From: an uncultured Acetatifactor sp.
Lineage (GTDB): Bacteria > Bacillota > Clostridia > Lachnospirales > Lachnospiraceae
Direction: 5' to 3'
Assembly: GCA_910577185.1 (NCBI GenBank)
Contig: CAJTLR010000010.1
Location: 25,315-85,556 of the forward strand
DNA length: 60,242 nt
Below are positions 8,925-16,122 of this stretch, one piece after another; position 1 is the stretch's first letter, and each line of letters starts with the position of its first letter. Made by a program: the position numbers and the translations under genes. The notes beneath the pieces were generated by a model. It was given only the letters and a program-made list of their open reading frames with translations. It was not told where the DNA came from and did not search any database.

Positions 8925-10436
8925 ATGAGCCTGACAAGTCTGGGTTTTTTTGTGTTTCTTCTGGTTACATTCCTGCTGTATTATATCTGTCCCCGGCTGC
9001 AGAAATATACTCTGCTGGCCGCAAGTCTTGTGTTTTATTTCTCTGCCGCGGGAACTGCCGGGGGACGTCTGCCGATATTGATCTGCTACATTCTGGCAGT
9101 TACATATGTCGGCGCTCTTTTGCTGGAAAAATATAATAAAGAAGACAGAAAAAGAAATGCGGTTCTCCTGATATCGGTGTCGGCTTTGGTGGCAGCGCTT
9201 TTTGTGCTGAAATACGCCTATAATCTGGGGAACCTGCTGCTGTCCATCCTGCGGGCGGACCGGGATATTTCCTGGCTGCAGTTTGTGTCCGTGATGGGAA
9301 TGTCTTATTTCACATTGTCTGCCATAGGCTATCTTTTTGACGTGTCCTGGGCAAGCTATAAGGCAGAGCGGAATCTGGGCACCGTGGCGCTGTTTCTTTT
9401 TTATTTTCCCACGGTAGTCTCCGGGCCGGTAGTGCGTTTCCATGAAATGCGGGAACAGTACCTGGAAAGGCATTTCCCGTCCTATGATGATGTGTCCCTG
9501 GGACTGGGGAGAATGGTCTGGGGATATTTCAAAAAGCTTGTCATATCGGACCGGTTCGGCCTGGTGGTTTCGGGGGTTTACGGAAATTATCAGGACCATG
9601 GGTCGCTGGATATTGTGATTGCCACTTTGTGTTATGCCGTACAGTTATATACGGATTTTTCCGGATGCATGGATATTGTGCTGGGGGCGTCCCGGCTGTT
9701 TGGAATCCGCCTGCCGGAAAACTTTGACGCTCCCTTTTTCTCCAGGACGGTTCAGGAGTTCTGGCAGAGATGGCATATTACCCTGGGGGTGTGGTTTAAG
9801 GACTATGTGATGTATCCCATACAAAAGTCAAAACCCATGGTGCGTCTGGGGAAAAAGGCGAAGAAGCGCCTGGGGAAAAAGGTTGGCAAAAAAGTTCCGT
9901 TTTATCTATCCATGGTGGTATTATGGTTCCTGATCGGAATCTGGCACGGCGGTACAGGCTATTATTTCATGGCTTCCGCTGCGATTCCCTTCCTCTGGCT
10001 TATGGGCGGTGATTTTGCGCAGCCCTTTTTCGCAAAACTGCGGGAGAGGTGCGGCGTCAGGGACGGGGCGGTTTTCCGGCTGCTCCAGAGGGCCAGGACA
10101 CTGCTTTTGATCTGCGTCTGCTGGGTGTTTGTGTGCGCTGCCGGAACCGGGGAGGGTTTCCAGGTTCTGAAGCAGATCCTGACACAGCCCTTTGTCTGCC
10201 GCATCGGGGAGGTGGCCGGGGTGGGCAGCCTGGGGAAGAAGACCCTGCTGATTTTTCTGCTCACACTGCTCCTGGCCGCGGCGGAATATATTCTGAGAGA
10301 GCGGGATTCTTCCCTAAGACAGTTTCTGGAAAACCGGAAACTTCCTGCCCGCGTGGCGTTTGTTTATGCGGAACTGCTGATGATCCTGTTTCTCGGTATG
10401 GTGGGAAGTTCGGCGTTTATTTATTTTCAGTTCTGA
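8925..10436 (+). CDS. MBOAT family membrane O-acyltransferase (DltB/AlgI-like)
   Basis: This 503-residue multi-span membrane protein belongs to the MBOAT family. The conserved histidine is in LIGIWHGGTGYYF (about residue 341). The upstream QRWHITLGVWFKDYVMYPIQ segment is typical of DltB and AlgI. Bacterial members take an acyl group from a donor, a carrier protein in the case of DltB, and pass it across the membrane to modify surface polymers. The start codon follows the carrier protein stop directly. Downstream lies an SGNH-like membrane protein, repeating the DltB-DltD and AlgI-AlgJ pairing. Acyl group and acceptor glycan are inferred only. Confidence 0.93.
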   Translation: MSLTSLGFFVFLLVTFLLYYICPRLQKYTLLAASLVFYFSAAGTAGGRLPILICYILAVTYVGALLLEKYNKEDRKRNAVLLISVSALVAALFVLKYAYNLGNLLLSILRADRDISWLQFVSVMGMSYFTLSAIGYLFDVSWASYKAERNLGTVALFLFYFPTVVSGPVVRFHEMREQYLERHFPSYDDVSLGLGRMVWGYFKKLVISDRFGLVVSGVYGNYQDHGSLDIVIATLCYAVQLYTDFSGCMDIVLGASRLFGIRLPENFDAPFFSRTVQEFWQRWHITLGVWFKDYVMYPIQKSKPMVRLGKKAKKRLGKKVGKKVPFYLSMVVLWFLIGIWHGGTGYYFMASAAIPFLWLMGGDFAQPFFAKLRERCGVRDGAVFRLLQRARTLLLICVCWVFVCAAGTGEGFQVLKQILTQPFVCRIGEVAGVGSLGKKTLLIFLLTLLLAAAEYILRERDSSLRQFLENRKLPARVAFVYAELLMILFLGMVGSSAFIYFQF

Positions 10437-10487
10437 CAGGGCGCGGGGATTTGCGCGAAGGCGCTTTGTATCTGGACGGAGGGACAC

Positions 10488-11582
10488 ATGAAGGATAAAA
10501 GGTGGTTTAGGCTGTTATTATTTTTGCCCATACTGGTGGCAGTTGCCGCCACGAATTATTTTGTGGATCCGGCCGGTATTTACCACAGTGACAGCCGGTT
10601 CATGGCACAGGCCCTGCTGGAGGGAAACCAGGTTTATTTTGACGCGGGCAACGGAGACGAACGGGGGGTCAAGCAATATCTGATCACGGAAATGCCTCCG
10701 GAAACGGAATGCGTGACAGTGGGGCCCAGTCTGGTATTCGGAATCCGGGCCGATACGGCGGGCACGGATTCTTATTATAATCTGGGAATATCCGGAGCCG
10801 ACTTTTATGATATTCTGGCCCAGTTTGGTCTTATGGAGGTCTACGGGAAGCAGTACGACAGGGTTATTTTCTGCGTGGATTCTTATTTTTTTGACGAGAC
10901 ACTGTTCGGTACCTTTTCCCGCAATGAGACCCTGCGGCCCTATGCGGATTACATGCTGGGGATTCTGGACGGAAAGGAAATGAAGGTTCCGGAGGAGAAT
11001 GGGTTTGCCAGGGCCAAGGCCAGGCTTTCCCAGCTGTTTTCCATAACCTATTTTCAGTCATGCGTAAGCTTTGCGGGAACCAGGGGGCTTCAGGCGGTGC
11101 TGGAGAGAGTCACGGCACAGGACAGCTGGGGAATTGCCGGGGAGGATTACCAGGGTACCTATTATGCCCGGGACGGCAGTCTGGTATATGCGCTGGAGTA
11201 CCAGCAGAACACGGCCGATTTTGTCCGGGAAGAGGCACAAAATTATGATATCGAGAAAATGTTTTCCAAGAATGGTCATATCAGTCCCTACTGTGAAGAA
11301 ATGTTTGAAAAAATGATTCAGTACTTACAGAGAAAAGGCGTGGAAGTGGACTTATATTTATGTCCTCTTGCACCATCCCTGTGGGACAGGATAGACCAGG
11401 AGGAATATTATATTCTCTCGGAGCTGGAAGCTTTTGCCCATGACATGGCCGGGCAGTATGGCCTGAAGATAACGGGCAGTTATGATCCTTACCGGATGCA
11501 GATGACGGATGAGGATTTTTATGACAGCAGGCATGTGCGCCATGAGCTGCTGGAAAGTTTCTTTGATTTTACGGCACAATAA
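10488..11582 (+). CDS. Membrane-anchored SGNH-like protein (DltD/AlgJ-type partner of MBOAT)
   Basis: This 364-residue protein has an N-terminal membrane segment (LLLFLPILVAVAATNYFV), which would place the rest outside the cell. A possible nucleophile lies in VGPSLVFG (Ser81), and a C-terminal DSRH (Asp346 to His349) fits the Asp-His pair of SGNH esterases. DltD, AlgJ and AlgX share this design and help move the acyl group from the MBOAT protein to the polymer. The family assignment rests on these motifs and on position just after the MBOAT gene. Overall sequence similarity to named members was not tested. Confidence 0.65.
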   Translation: MKDKRWFRLLLFLPILVAVAATNYFVDPAGIYHSDSRFMAQALLEGNQVYFDAGNGDERGVKQYLITEMPPETECVTVGPSLVFGIRADTAGTDSYYNLGISGADFYDILAQFGLMEVYGKQYDRVIFCVDSYFFDETLFGTFSRNETLRPYADYMLGILDGKEMKVPEENGFARAKARLSQLFSITYFQSCVSFAGTRGLQAVLERVTAQDSWGIAGEDYQGTYYARDGSLVYALEYQQNTADFVREEAQNYDIEKMFSKNGHISPYCEEMFEKMIQYLQRKGVEVDLYLCPLAPSLWDRIDQEEYYILSELEAFAHDMAGQYGLKITGSYDPYRMQMTDEDFYDSRHVRHELLESFFDFTAQ

Positions 11583-11604
11583 AGGGGGATGTCAGGAGGG
11601 AACC

Positions 11605-12747
11605 ATGGATTTTTCACAGCTGCCCACGCCTTGTTACGTGGTGGACGAGGTCTTGATAGAAAAAAATCTGAAAATTCTGCAGGGAGTGATGGAGCGGACG
11701 GGCGCGGGAATACTGCTGGCCCAGAAGGCTTTTTCCATGTTTGCCTTATATCCCCTGGTGGGAAAGTATCTCAGCGGGGCCACTGCCAGCGGCTTATATG
11801 AGGCAAGGCTCTGGGCAGAAGAGATGGGGGATGTAAAAAAGGAAAACCATATTTTTTCCCCGGCATACAAAGAGGAAGATTTTGAAGAAATTTTGAAATA
11901 CTGCGATCATATTGTGTTTAATTCCTGGAGGCAGGTGGAAAAATTCGGCATCCGCGCGCGGGAGGCGGGAAAGAGTATCGGCATCCGGGTGAATCCGGAA
12001 TGCTCCACCCAGGAAGCACATGCCATTTATGACCCCTGCGCCCCGGGATCCCGGCTGGGGGTGACACTGCAGAATTTTGCGGCAGGGGCAGAGAAAGGAT
12101 TTATGCCGGACGGCATTCATTTTCATACACTCTGTGAGCAGAATTCGGACGACCTGGAAAAAACACTGGATGCGGTGGAGGAAAAGTTCGGCAGATATCT
12201 GCGCGGGATGAAATGGATCAATTTCGGCGGCGGACATCACATCACCCGGGAGGATTATGATATTCCGAGACTGGAGAGGTGTATCCGGAGAATGCAGGAC
12301 ACATATGGGCTGAAGGTATATCTGGAGCCGGGGGAGGCGGTGGCGCTGAATGCCGGTTTCCTGGTGACCACAGTGCTGGAAATCGTCCGGAATGAAACGG
12401 AAACTGCCATACTGGACACTTCCGCGGCCTGTCATATGCCGGATGTGCTGGAGATGCCTTACAGGCCGCCCCTGGGCAATGCGGGCATTCCGGGAGAAAA
12501 GCCCTTCACCTACAGACTGGGAGGCCCCACCTGCCTGGCGGGAGATATCATAGGGGATTATTCCTTCGGGGAAAGACTGCGGGAGGGAGACCGTCTGGTG
12601 TTTGAAGATATGGCCATTTACTCCATGGTGAAGAATAATACGTTCAATGGTATGCCCCTTCCTGCCATTGCCATCCGCAGAAAAGACGGAGAATGCAAGC
12701 TGGTAAAACGATTCGGGTATGGAGATTTTAAAGGACGCCTGTCATAA
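11605..12747 (+). CDS. nspC: Carboxynorspermidine/carboxyspermidine decarboxylase
   Basis: This 380-residue fold-type III pyridoxal phosphate enzyme fits NspC strongly. Signatures are LPTPCYVVDE, the cofactor lysine in LLAQKAFSMFALYPL, FHTLCEQNSDDLE, INFGGGHHITREDYD, DTSAACHMPDVLEMPYRPP and RLGGPTCLAGD. NspC removes CO2 from carboxy(nor)spermidine to give (nor)spermidine in the alternative polyamine pathway. The ATG at 11605 follows AGGAGGG at 11594-11600; the frame extends upstream but inside the previous gene. The partner dehydrogenase (carboxyspermidine synthase) is not in this window. Its place at the end of the acylation operon may be incidental, or a polyamine may be tied to the surface polymer; the sequence cannot tell. 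Confidence 0.92.
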   Translation: MDFSQLPTPCYVVDEVLIEKNLKILQGVMERTGAGILLAQKAFSMFALYPLVGKYLSGATASGLYEARLWAEEMGDVKKENHIFSPAYKEEDFEEILKYCDHIVFNSWRQVEKFGIRAREAGKSIGIRVNPECSTQEAHAIYDPCAPGSRLGVTLQNFAAGAEKGFMPDGIHFHTLCEQNSDDLEKTLDAVEEKFGRYLRGMKWINFGGGHHITREDYDIPRLERCIRRMQDTYGLKVYLEPGEAVALNAGFLVTTVLEIVRNETETAILDTSAACHMPDVLEMPYRPPLGNAGIPGEKPFTYRLGGPTCLAGDIIGDYSFGERLREGDRLVFEDMAIYSMVKNNTFNGMPLPAIAIRRKDGECKLVKRFGYGDFKGRLS

Positions 12748-12754
12748 GGAGGGG

Positions 12755-12891
12755 GCGCGGGGTGCATGCAGCGTTAGCAACAATTTACCTTAGGCGTTAG
12801 TGTGCAATCGAGTAGGGGAACGCCCTTCTCCACTACTCGCGCGCGGGGTGCATGTTGCGTTAGCAACAATTTACCTTATGCACCCCTGCGC
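12755..12891. repeat. 38-bp direct repeats forming palindromic elements
   Basis: Two 38-base copies at 12755-12792 and 12841-12878 differ at only two positions. The second copy sits inside an inverted repeat: GGGGTGCAT at 12845-12853 pairs with ATGCACCCC at 12878-12886, extended by flanking GCGC arms, and an inner GTTGC-GTTA-GCAAC hairpin forms the tip. Between the copies a separate hairpin has arms CGAGTAG at 12809-12815 and CTACTCG at 12833-12839, and it may also end the nspC transcript. A diverged third copy in the opposite orientation lies at 13182-13226. Confidence 0.75.
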
Positions 12892-13042
12892 ATAAAAAAG
12901 AGCCCCCGGAGGGGCTCCCATGTAAAAGGAAGGGAGTAAAAATATAAAGAAAACATGAAGAAAAAATATATGTAAAACTGCCAAAGGCAGTGTTGTTGGT
13001 AGTCGAAGCTGACAGGACCCTGACAAGTTTGTTCAAATCCAA
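12860..13042 (-). other. Possible short transcript or 60-codon ORF of unknown nature
   Basis: On the minus strand an AAAGGAG site precedes TTG starts near 13042 and 13036 and opens a frame of about 60 codons containing a short hydrophobic stretch. The frame runs through the terminator at 12893-12917, which is unusual for a real gene. The region also carries a hairpin (ACTGCC and GGCAGT arms at about 12976-12990) and long-range pairing between TGTTGG and CCAACA segments. A structured small RNA is as likely as a peptide. I do not recognise either. Confidence 0.25.
12893..12917 (-). terminator. Rho-independent terminator, minus strand
   Basis: GAGCCCC at 12900-12906 pairs with GGGGCTC at 12911-12917 around a CGGA loop. 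Read on the minus strand the stem is followed by a run of six T. It would end transcripts entering from higher coordinates, yet no established minus-strand gene lies between it and 13416, so it points to a short noncoding transcript or small ORF there. Confidence 0.7.
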
Positions 13043-13091
13043 CAGCTCCTTTGTGAATGATTACATGATACTCTATAATTGTGTCTAAAGT

Positions 13092-13131
13092 TTGACCATG
13101 GACTTAAGGAATTATAAAATCTTTGTATAAT
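13092..13131 (+). promoter_or_regulatory. Possible promoter in the 12.75-13.4 kb gap
   Basis: TTGACC at 13092-13097 is followed after 15 bases by TATAAA at 13113-13118, and a second TATAAT lies at 13126-13131. Spacing is short of the ideal 17, so the exact -10 is uncertain. Any transcript from here meets a strong terminator about 40 bases later. Confidence 0.4.
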
Positions 13132-13156
13132 AGTTGTATAGCGCCCGAGACAGCAG

Positions 13157-13180
13157 AATCCCCCAAAAGGGGATTTTTTT
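13157..13180 (+). terminator. Rho-independent terminator, plus strand
   Basis: AATCCCC at 13157-13163 and GGGGATT at 13169-13175 form a stem with a CAAAA loop, followed by T through 13180. It lies only about 40 bases after a possible promoter and 240 bases before the sigma factor gene. It could end a tiny transcript or act as an attenuator. Confidence 0.8.
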
Positions 13181-13181
13181 A

Positions 13182-13226
13182 TGCGCAGGGGCGCATATGG
13201 AACCTTGTTGCTGACGCAACATGCAC
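13182..13226. repeat. Third, inverted copy of the palindromic element
   Basis: This stretch resembles the reverse complement of the elements at 12755-12891. It has a GTTGC-TGAC-GCAAC hairpin and flanking GCGCAT and ATGCAC arms. It starts right after the T run of the preceding terminator, so the three copies flank the compact interval 12893-13180. Confidence 0.55.
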
Positions 13227-13416
13227 ACGGTCACCCAGAGGAGGGATGTCCACAAAGGCTGACGGGTGCCCGGCGCGGCGGGTAGTGGAAGATGAATCTT
13301 CCCTGCTCGATTGTCATATTCCGTGAAGCTGCCGGAAAGTTGTTACAATATATATATGAAGGGCAGATGAACTGCCGCTTCCACAGACGTCTGGAATCTG
13401 GAAAGTGGAGAAAGAA

Positions 13417-13956
13417 ATGGAAAAACAAGAATTGGAGGTTTGTATCGAAACATATGGTAAGGATATTTATTCCTTTTGCGTGTATCTGACCCGGAGCCGG
13501 CAGGAGGCAGAAGATCTCTATCAGGAGACTTTTCTGAAGGCCGTGGAGCTGGGGCGCAAAATAGAGCAGGAAAGGAATCCCAAAAGTTTTCTGTTGTCGG
13601 TGACACTGCATATCTGGAAAAACCGGAAACGAAAATATGGATGGAGACAGCGGATTGCCGGTATGCAGTCCATGGAGGATAAAGACAGCGCGGTCTGGAG
13701 AGAGCAGTCCGGCCAGACACCGGAAGACAGGGTGCTGGACCGGGAAGAGCGGCAGGCTGTGAGGGAGGCCGTGGACAGGCTGCCGGAAAAGATGAAGATG
13801 GCAGTTCTTCTCTATTATATGGAAGAGATTCCGGTAAAGCAGATCGCGGCGCTCTTGAAGGTGCCTCCGGGAACGGTGATGAGCAGACTGCATCATGCCA
13901 GAAAAATCTTAAAAAAAGAATTGGAGGATATCTTATATGGAAAGAAAACTGGATGA
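13417..13956 (+). CDS. ECF-type RNA polymerase sigma factor
   Basis: This 179-residue sigma-70 family protein has only regions 2 and 4, as in extracytoplasmic function factors. Region 2 contains SRQEAEDLYQETFLKAVE. Region 4 contains LPEKMKMAVLLYYMEEIPVKQIAALL followed by the DNA-recognition helix ending in TVMSRLHHARKIL. The ATG at 13417 follows GGAG by 7 bases; a GTG four codons earlier is possible. Its last 20 bases overlap the next gene, which encodes a membrane protein likely to act as its anti-sigma factor. Target genes are not identifiable, although self-activation is common in this class. Confidence 0.92.
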   Translation: MEKQELEVCIETYGKDIYSFCVYLTRSRQEAEDLYQETFLKAVELGRKIEQERNPKSFLLSVTLHIWKNRKRKYGWRQRIAGMQSMEDKDSAVWREQSGQTPEDRVLDREERQAVREAVDRLPEKMKMAVLLYYMEEIPVKQIAALLKVPPGTVMSRLHHARKILKKELEDILYGKKTG

Positions 13957-15175
13957 ATTATTAAGACATGCCCTTGCGCCGGCAGAAGCGCCGGCAGAAG
14001 AATGTAACCGGAGAATACTGGAACGGATCAGGGGGCAGGAAAACAGGCACATAAGAAAAGGACGCTTTCCCGGGGCCGTGCTTGCGGCATCCCTTCTGTT
14101 TGCCATCAGTTCCCTGACGGTCTTTGCCGCATGGCGGTATCTGTCCGCGGAAGATGTGGCGCAGGAAATGCAGGATGACAGGCTGATGGAAGCTTTTTCG
14201 GGCAGTGATGCGGTACTTGTGAACGAAACCCAGAGTTACGGAGGTTATGAGGTGAGCCTGCTGGGGCTTGTTTCCGGGAAGGCACTTTCGGACCAGCCCA
14301 GATTCAGCGGAAAGTCGGTTTTGGCAGACCGGAGTTATGCAGTGGTGGCAATCCGGAATGAGGATGGCACGCCCATGCCCGACACTTGGGATGAGGGATA
14401 TGGGGAACTGGAGTTTTTTGTATCCCCGCTGATTGGGGGATATAACCCTGCTTTTTACAATGCGGCATCCATGCACGGAAATTATACGGAAATGTGTTAT
14501 GAGGGCGTGTTATACCGGCTTGTGGAATGTGACAATGTGGAAATATTTGCGGATCACAATTTATATCTGTGCGTTCTGGAGGGAAAACAGTTCTATGACA
14601 CGGAAGCGTATCTTTATGATGAGAACAAAAATATCATCTCCCGGAACGAGTCTTATGAGGGATTAAATGCTTTGTTCCGGCTGCCGGTCAGCAGGGAAAA
14701 GGCAGACCCGGCCAAAGCGTCGGATTATATGGCTGCCCTGGGAATCCGGGAAAAGGAATTTTCCGGTGAGAAAAGGGCGGTGACGCTGGATGAATCTTTT
14801 ACGGTGGAAGGGGGAAACGAGATGGGCGCCCAGGCGGCGGAATATGCCCTGCAGTTTGTGGGGAATCCGTATGTCTGGGGCGGGGACAGTCTGACGGAAG
14901 GCGCGGACTGCTCCGGATTTGTGAAAGCTGTATTCGAAAATTTCGGCATGACGCTGCCGCATTCGGCGGAGAGACAGAAGGAATGCGGAGTCCCGGTGGA
15001 GGGACTGGAGAATGCCCGGCCGGGAGATCTGCTTTTCTATGAGGAACCTTCTCATGTGGCTGTCTATATCGGAGAGGGAATGATTGTACATGCAGATCCC
15101 CGGTATGATATCTGTGTCTCGGATGCGGAATACGATGAAATCGTTGCGGTGAGAAGGATTTTTACGGAGGAATAA
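13937..15175 (+). CDS. Anti-sigma-like membrane protein fused to an NlpC/P60 peptidase
   Basis: This 412-residue protein starts inside the sigma gene. Residues 1-43 are a charged cytoplasmic part, about 44-68 form one membrane segment (GAVLAASLLFAISSLTVFAA), and a middle domain of roughly 200 residues follows that resembles the extracellular part of clostridial anti-sigma proteins. From about residue 295 there is an NlpC/P60 domain with catalytic Cys325 in GADCSGFVKAVF and His373 in PSHVAVYIGEGMIVHADP. P60 domains cleave peptide bonds in peptidoglycan stem peptides. Joining a wall hydrolase to a sigma regulator suggests sensing or remodelling of the wall. The anti-sigma role is inferred from overlap and topology, since no zinc-binding motif is visible. 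Confidence 0.85.
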   Translation: MERKLDELLRHALAPAEAPAEECNRRILERIRGQENRHIRKGRFPGAVLAASLLFAISSLTVFAAWRYLSAEDVAQEMQDDRLMEAFSGSDAVLVNETQSYGGYEVSLLGLVSGKALSDQPRFSGKSVLADRSYAVVAIRNEDGTPMPDTWDEGYGELEFFVSPLIGGYNPAFYNAASMHGNYTEMCYEGVLYRLVECDNVEIFADHNLYLCVLEGKQFYDTEAYLYDENKNIISRNESYEGLNALFRLPVSREKADPAKASDYMAALGIREKEFSGEKRAVTLDESFTVEGGNEMGAQAAEYALQFVGNPYVWGGDSLTEGADCSGFVKAVFENFGMTLPHSAERQKECGVPVEGLENARPGDLLFYEEPSHVAVYIGEGMIVHADPRYDICVSDAEYDEIVAVRRIFTEE

Positions 15176-15236
15176 TCCGGGGTGTTTCCCGGGGAGCGTC
15201 CATGGGGGCGCCTGTGGGGAATTCCCCGGGGACGTT

Positions 15237-15914
15237 TCAAATTTCATGCCCCGCTGCAGAAGGCGGGGTTTTTGAATGGGAAAGAAACGGATATACAAGG
15301 AGCAGCGTTCCCTTCCTGACGGATACCAGGCTTTCCTTTCCCGTAAACTCGTTGCTGACTCCCAGCGGATAGGTGTTTTCCAGCACCGCGTTTTCCAGCT
15401 CATATTTCAGTCCCTTCAGATATACGCCTTCGGATTTTGCGGAATGGGAAAGCACGGACAAATAACCGGAATAACGTTCGGAAAAGCGCATGGAATCGTC
15501 TGTGATGGCGGTAATCACACAGTCTTTGTGGAACAGAAATCCACGGCATCCGTTTTGGGACAATTCCGCCAGCAGCTGAAGATTGGCCAGGGTATGGTCA
15601 ATGCGTCCTCCGGTTCCGCCGTAAATGTGAAATACCTGATATCCTGCCCGGAGTCCTTCCCGGACGGCGGCGCGCATGTCGGTATCGTTTTTCTCCGGAC
15701 TCAGGGTGATCACATTGGGATGAAGAGGCGGGCAACGGAGCGTGTCAAAATCCCCGATGACCAGATTTATGGAAATTCCCTTTTCCTTTAACAGCGTAAA
15801 ACCGGCGTCGGCGGCGATGACGAAATCTTCCGGGGAAGGTGTAAATGTCAGGCCGTAATCTTCTCCCGCGCCGGCTATGTGGCAGATTCCCTCCCGTTTT
15901 TTGTTTGCTTCCAT
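15237..15914 (-). CDS. thiN: Thiamine pyrophosphokinase
   Basis: This 225-residue enzyme transfers pyrophosphate from ATP to thiamine to make thiamine diphosphate, the cofactor of, among others, the transketolase pair in this window. Signatures are the VIAADAGFTLLKEKGI strand, LVIGDFDTL, the EKNDTDMRAAVREGL segment that binds nucleotide, and HIYGGTGGRIDHTLANLQLL. The C-terminal half carries the thiamine-binding domain (GVSNEFTGK). Length fits the family. It converges on the NlpC/P60 gene, with the shared 3' region holding a terminator. Confidence 0.93.
   Translation of the reverse strand: MEANKKREGICHIAGAGEDYGLTFTPSPEDFVIAADAGFTLLKEKGISINLVIGDFDTLRCPPLHPNVITLSPEKNDTDMRAAVREGLRAGYQVFHIYGGTGGRIDHTLANLQLLAELSQNGCRGFLFHKDCVITAITDDSMRFSERYSGYLSVLSHSAKSEGVYLKGLKYELENAVLENTYPLGVSNEFTGKESLVSVRKGTLLLVYPFLSHSKTPPSAAGHEI
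15249..15273 (+). terminator. Terminator after the NlpC/P60 gene
   Basis: CCCCGC at 15249-15254 pairs with GCGGGG at 15263-15268, followed by TTTTT. The stem lies within the last codons of the convergent thiamine pyrophosphokinase gene. Confidence 0.75.
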
Positions 15915-15984
15915 TGTCTGTATTCCCTTCTGAAAGTCTGTCCCTGCCCTGCCGGGGAGGCAGACGTTTTATTCAGAATACCAT

Positions 15985-16028
15985 AAAACCGGCAGTGAGA
16001 CAAGACGGGGGTCTCACATGCCGGTTTT
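15985..16028. terminator. Strong, apparently bidirectional terminator
   Basis: AAAACCGGCA at 15985-15994 pairs with TGCCGGTTTT at 16019-16028, and the inner GTGAGAC at 15995-16001 pairs with GTCTCAC at 16011-16017. The result is a stem of 17 pairs with one bulge and T-rich tails on both strands. It separates the GH4 gene from the thiamine pyrophosphokinase gene, both read on the minus strand. Confidence 0.85.
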
Positions 16029-16122
16029 TGATCAGAGGGCAGTCCCGGCCGCGGCGGGTTCCGGGAAAGCCCTTTCAGATATGATGTAAGAACAGGACAG
16101 CCCGCATGGCACGGCAGCAGGC

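Noticed and set aside
12985..13052. tRNA-like pattern (a T-arm-like TTCAAAT with flanking bases)
   Set aside because: No acceptor stem, D-arm or anticodon arm could be completed on either strand.
15276..15791. A 171-codon plus-strand frame within the thiamine pyrophosphokinase gene
   Set aside because: It is an antisense shadow without known motifs, while the minus-strand protein has clear family signatures.
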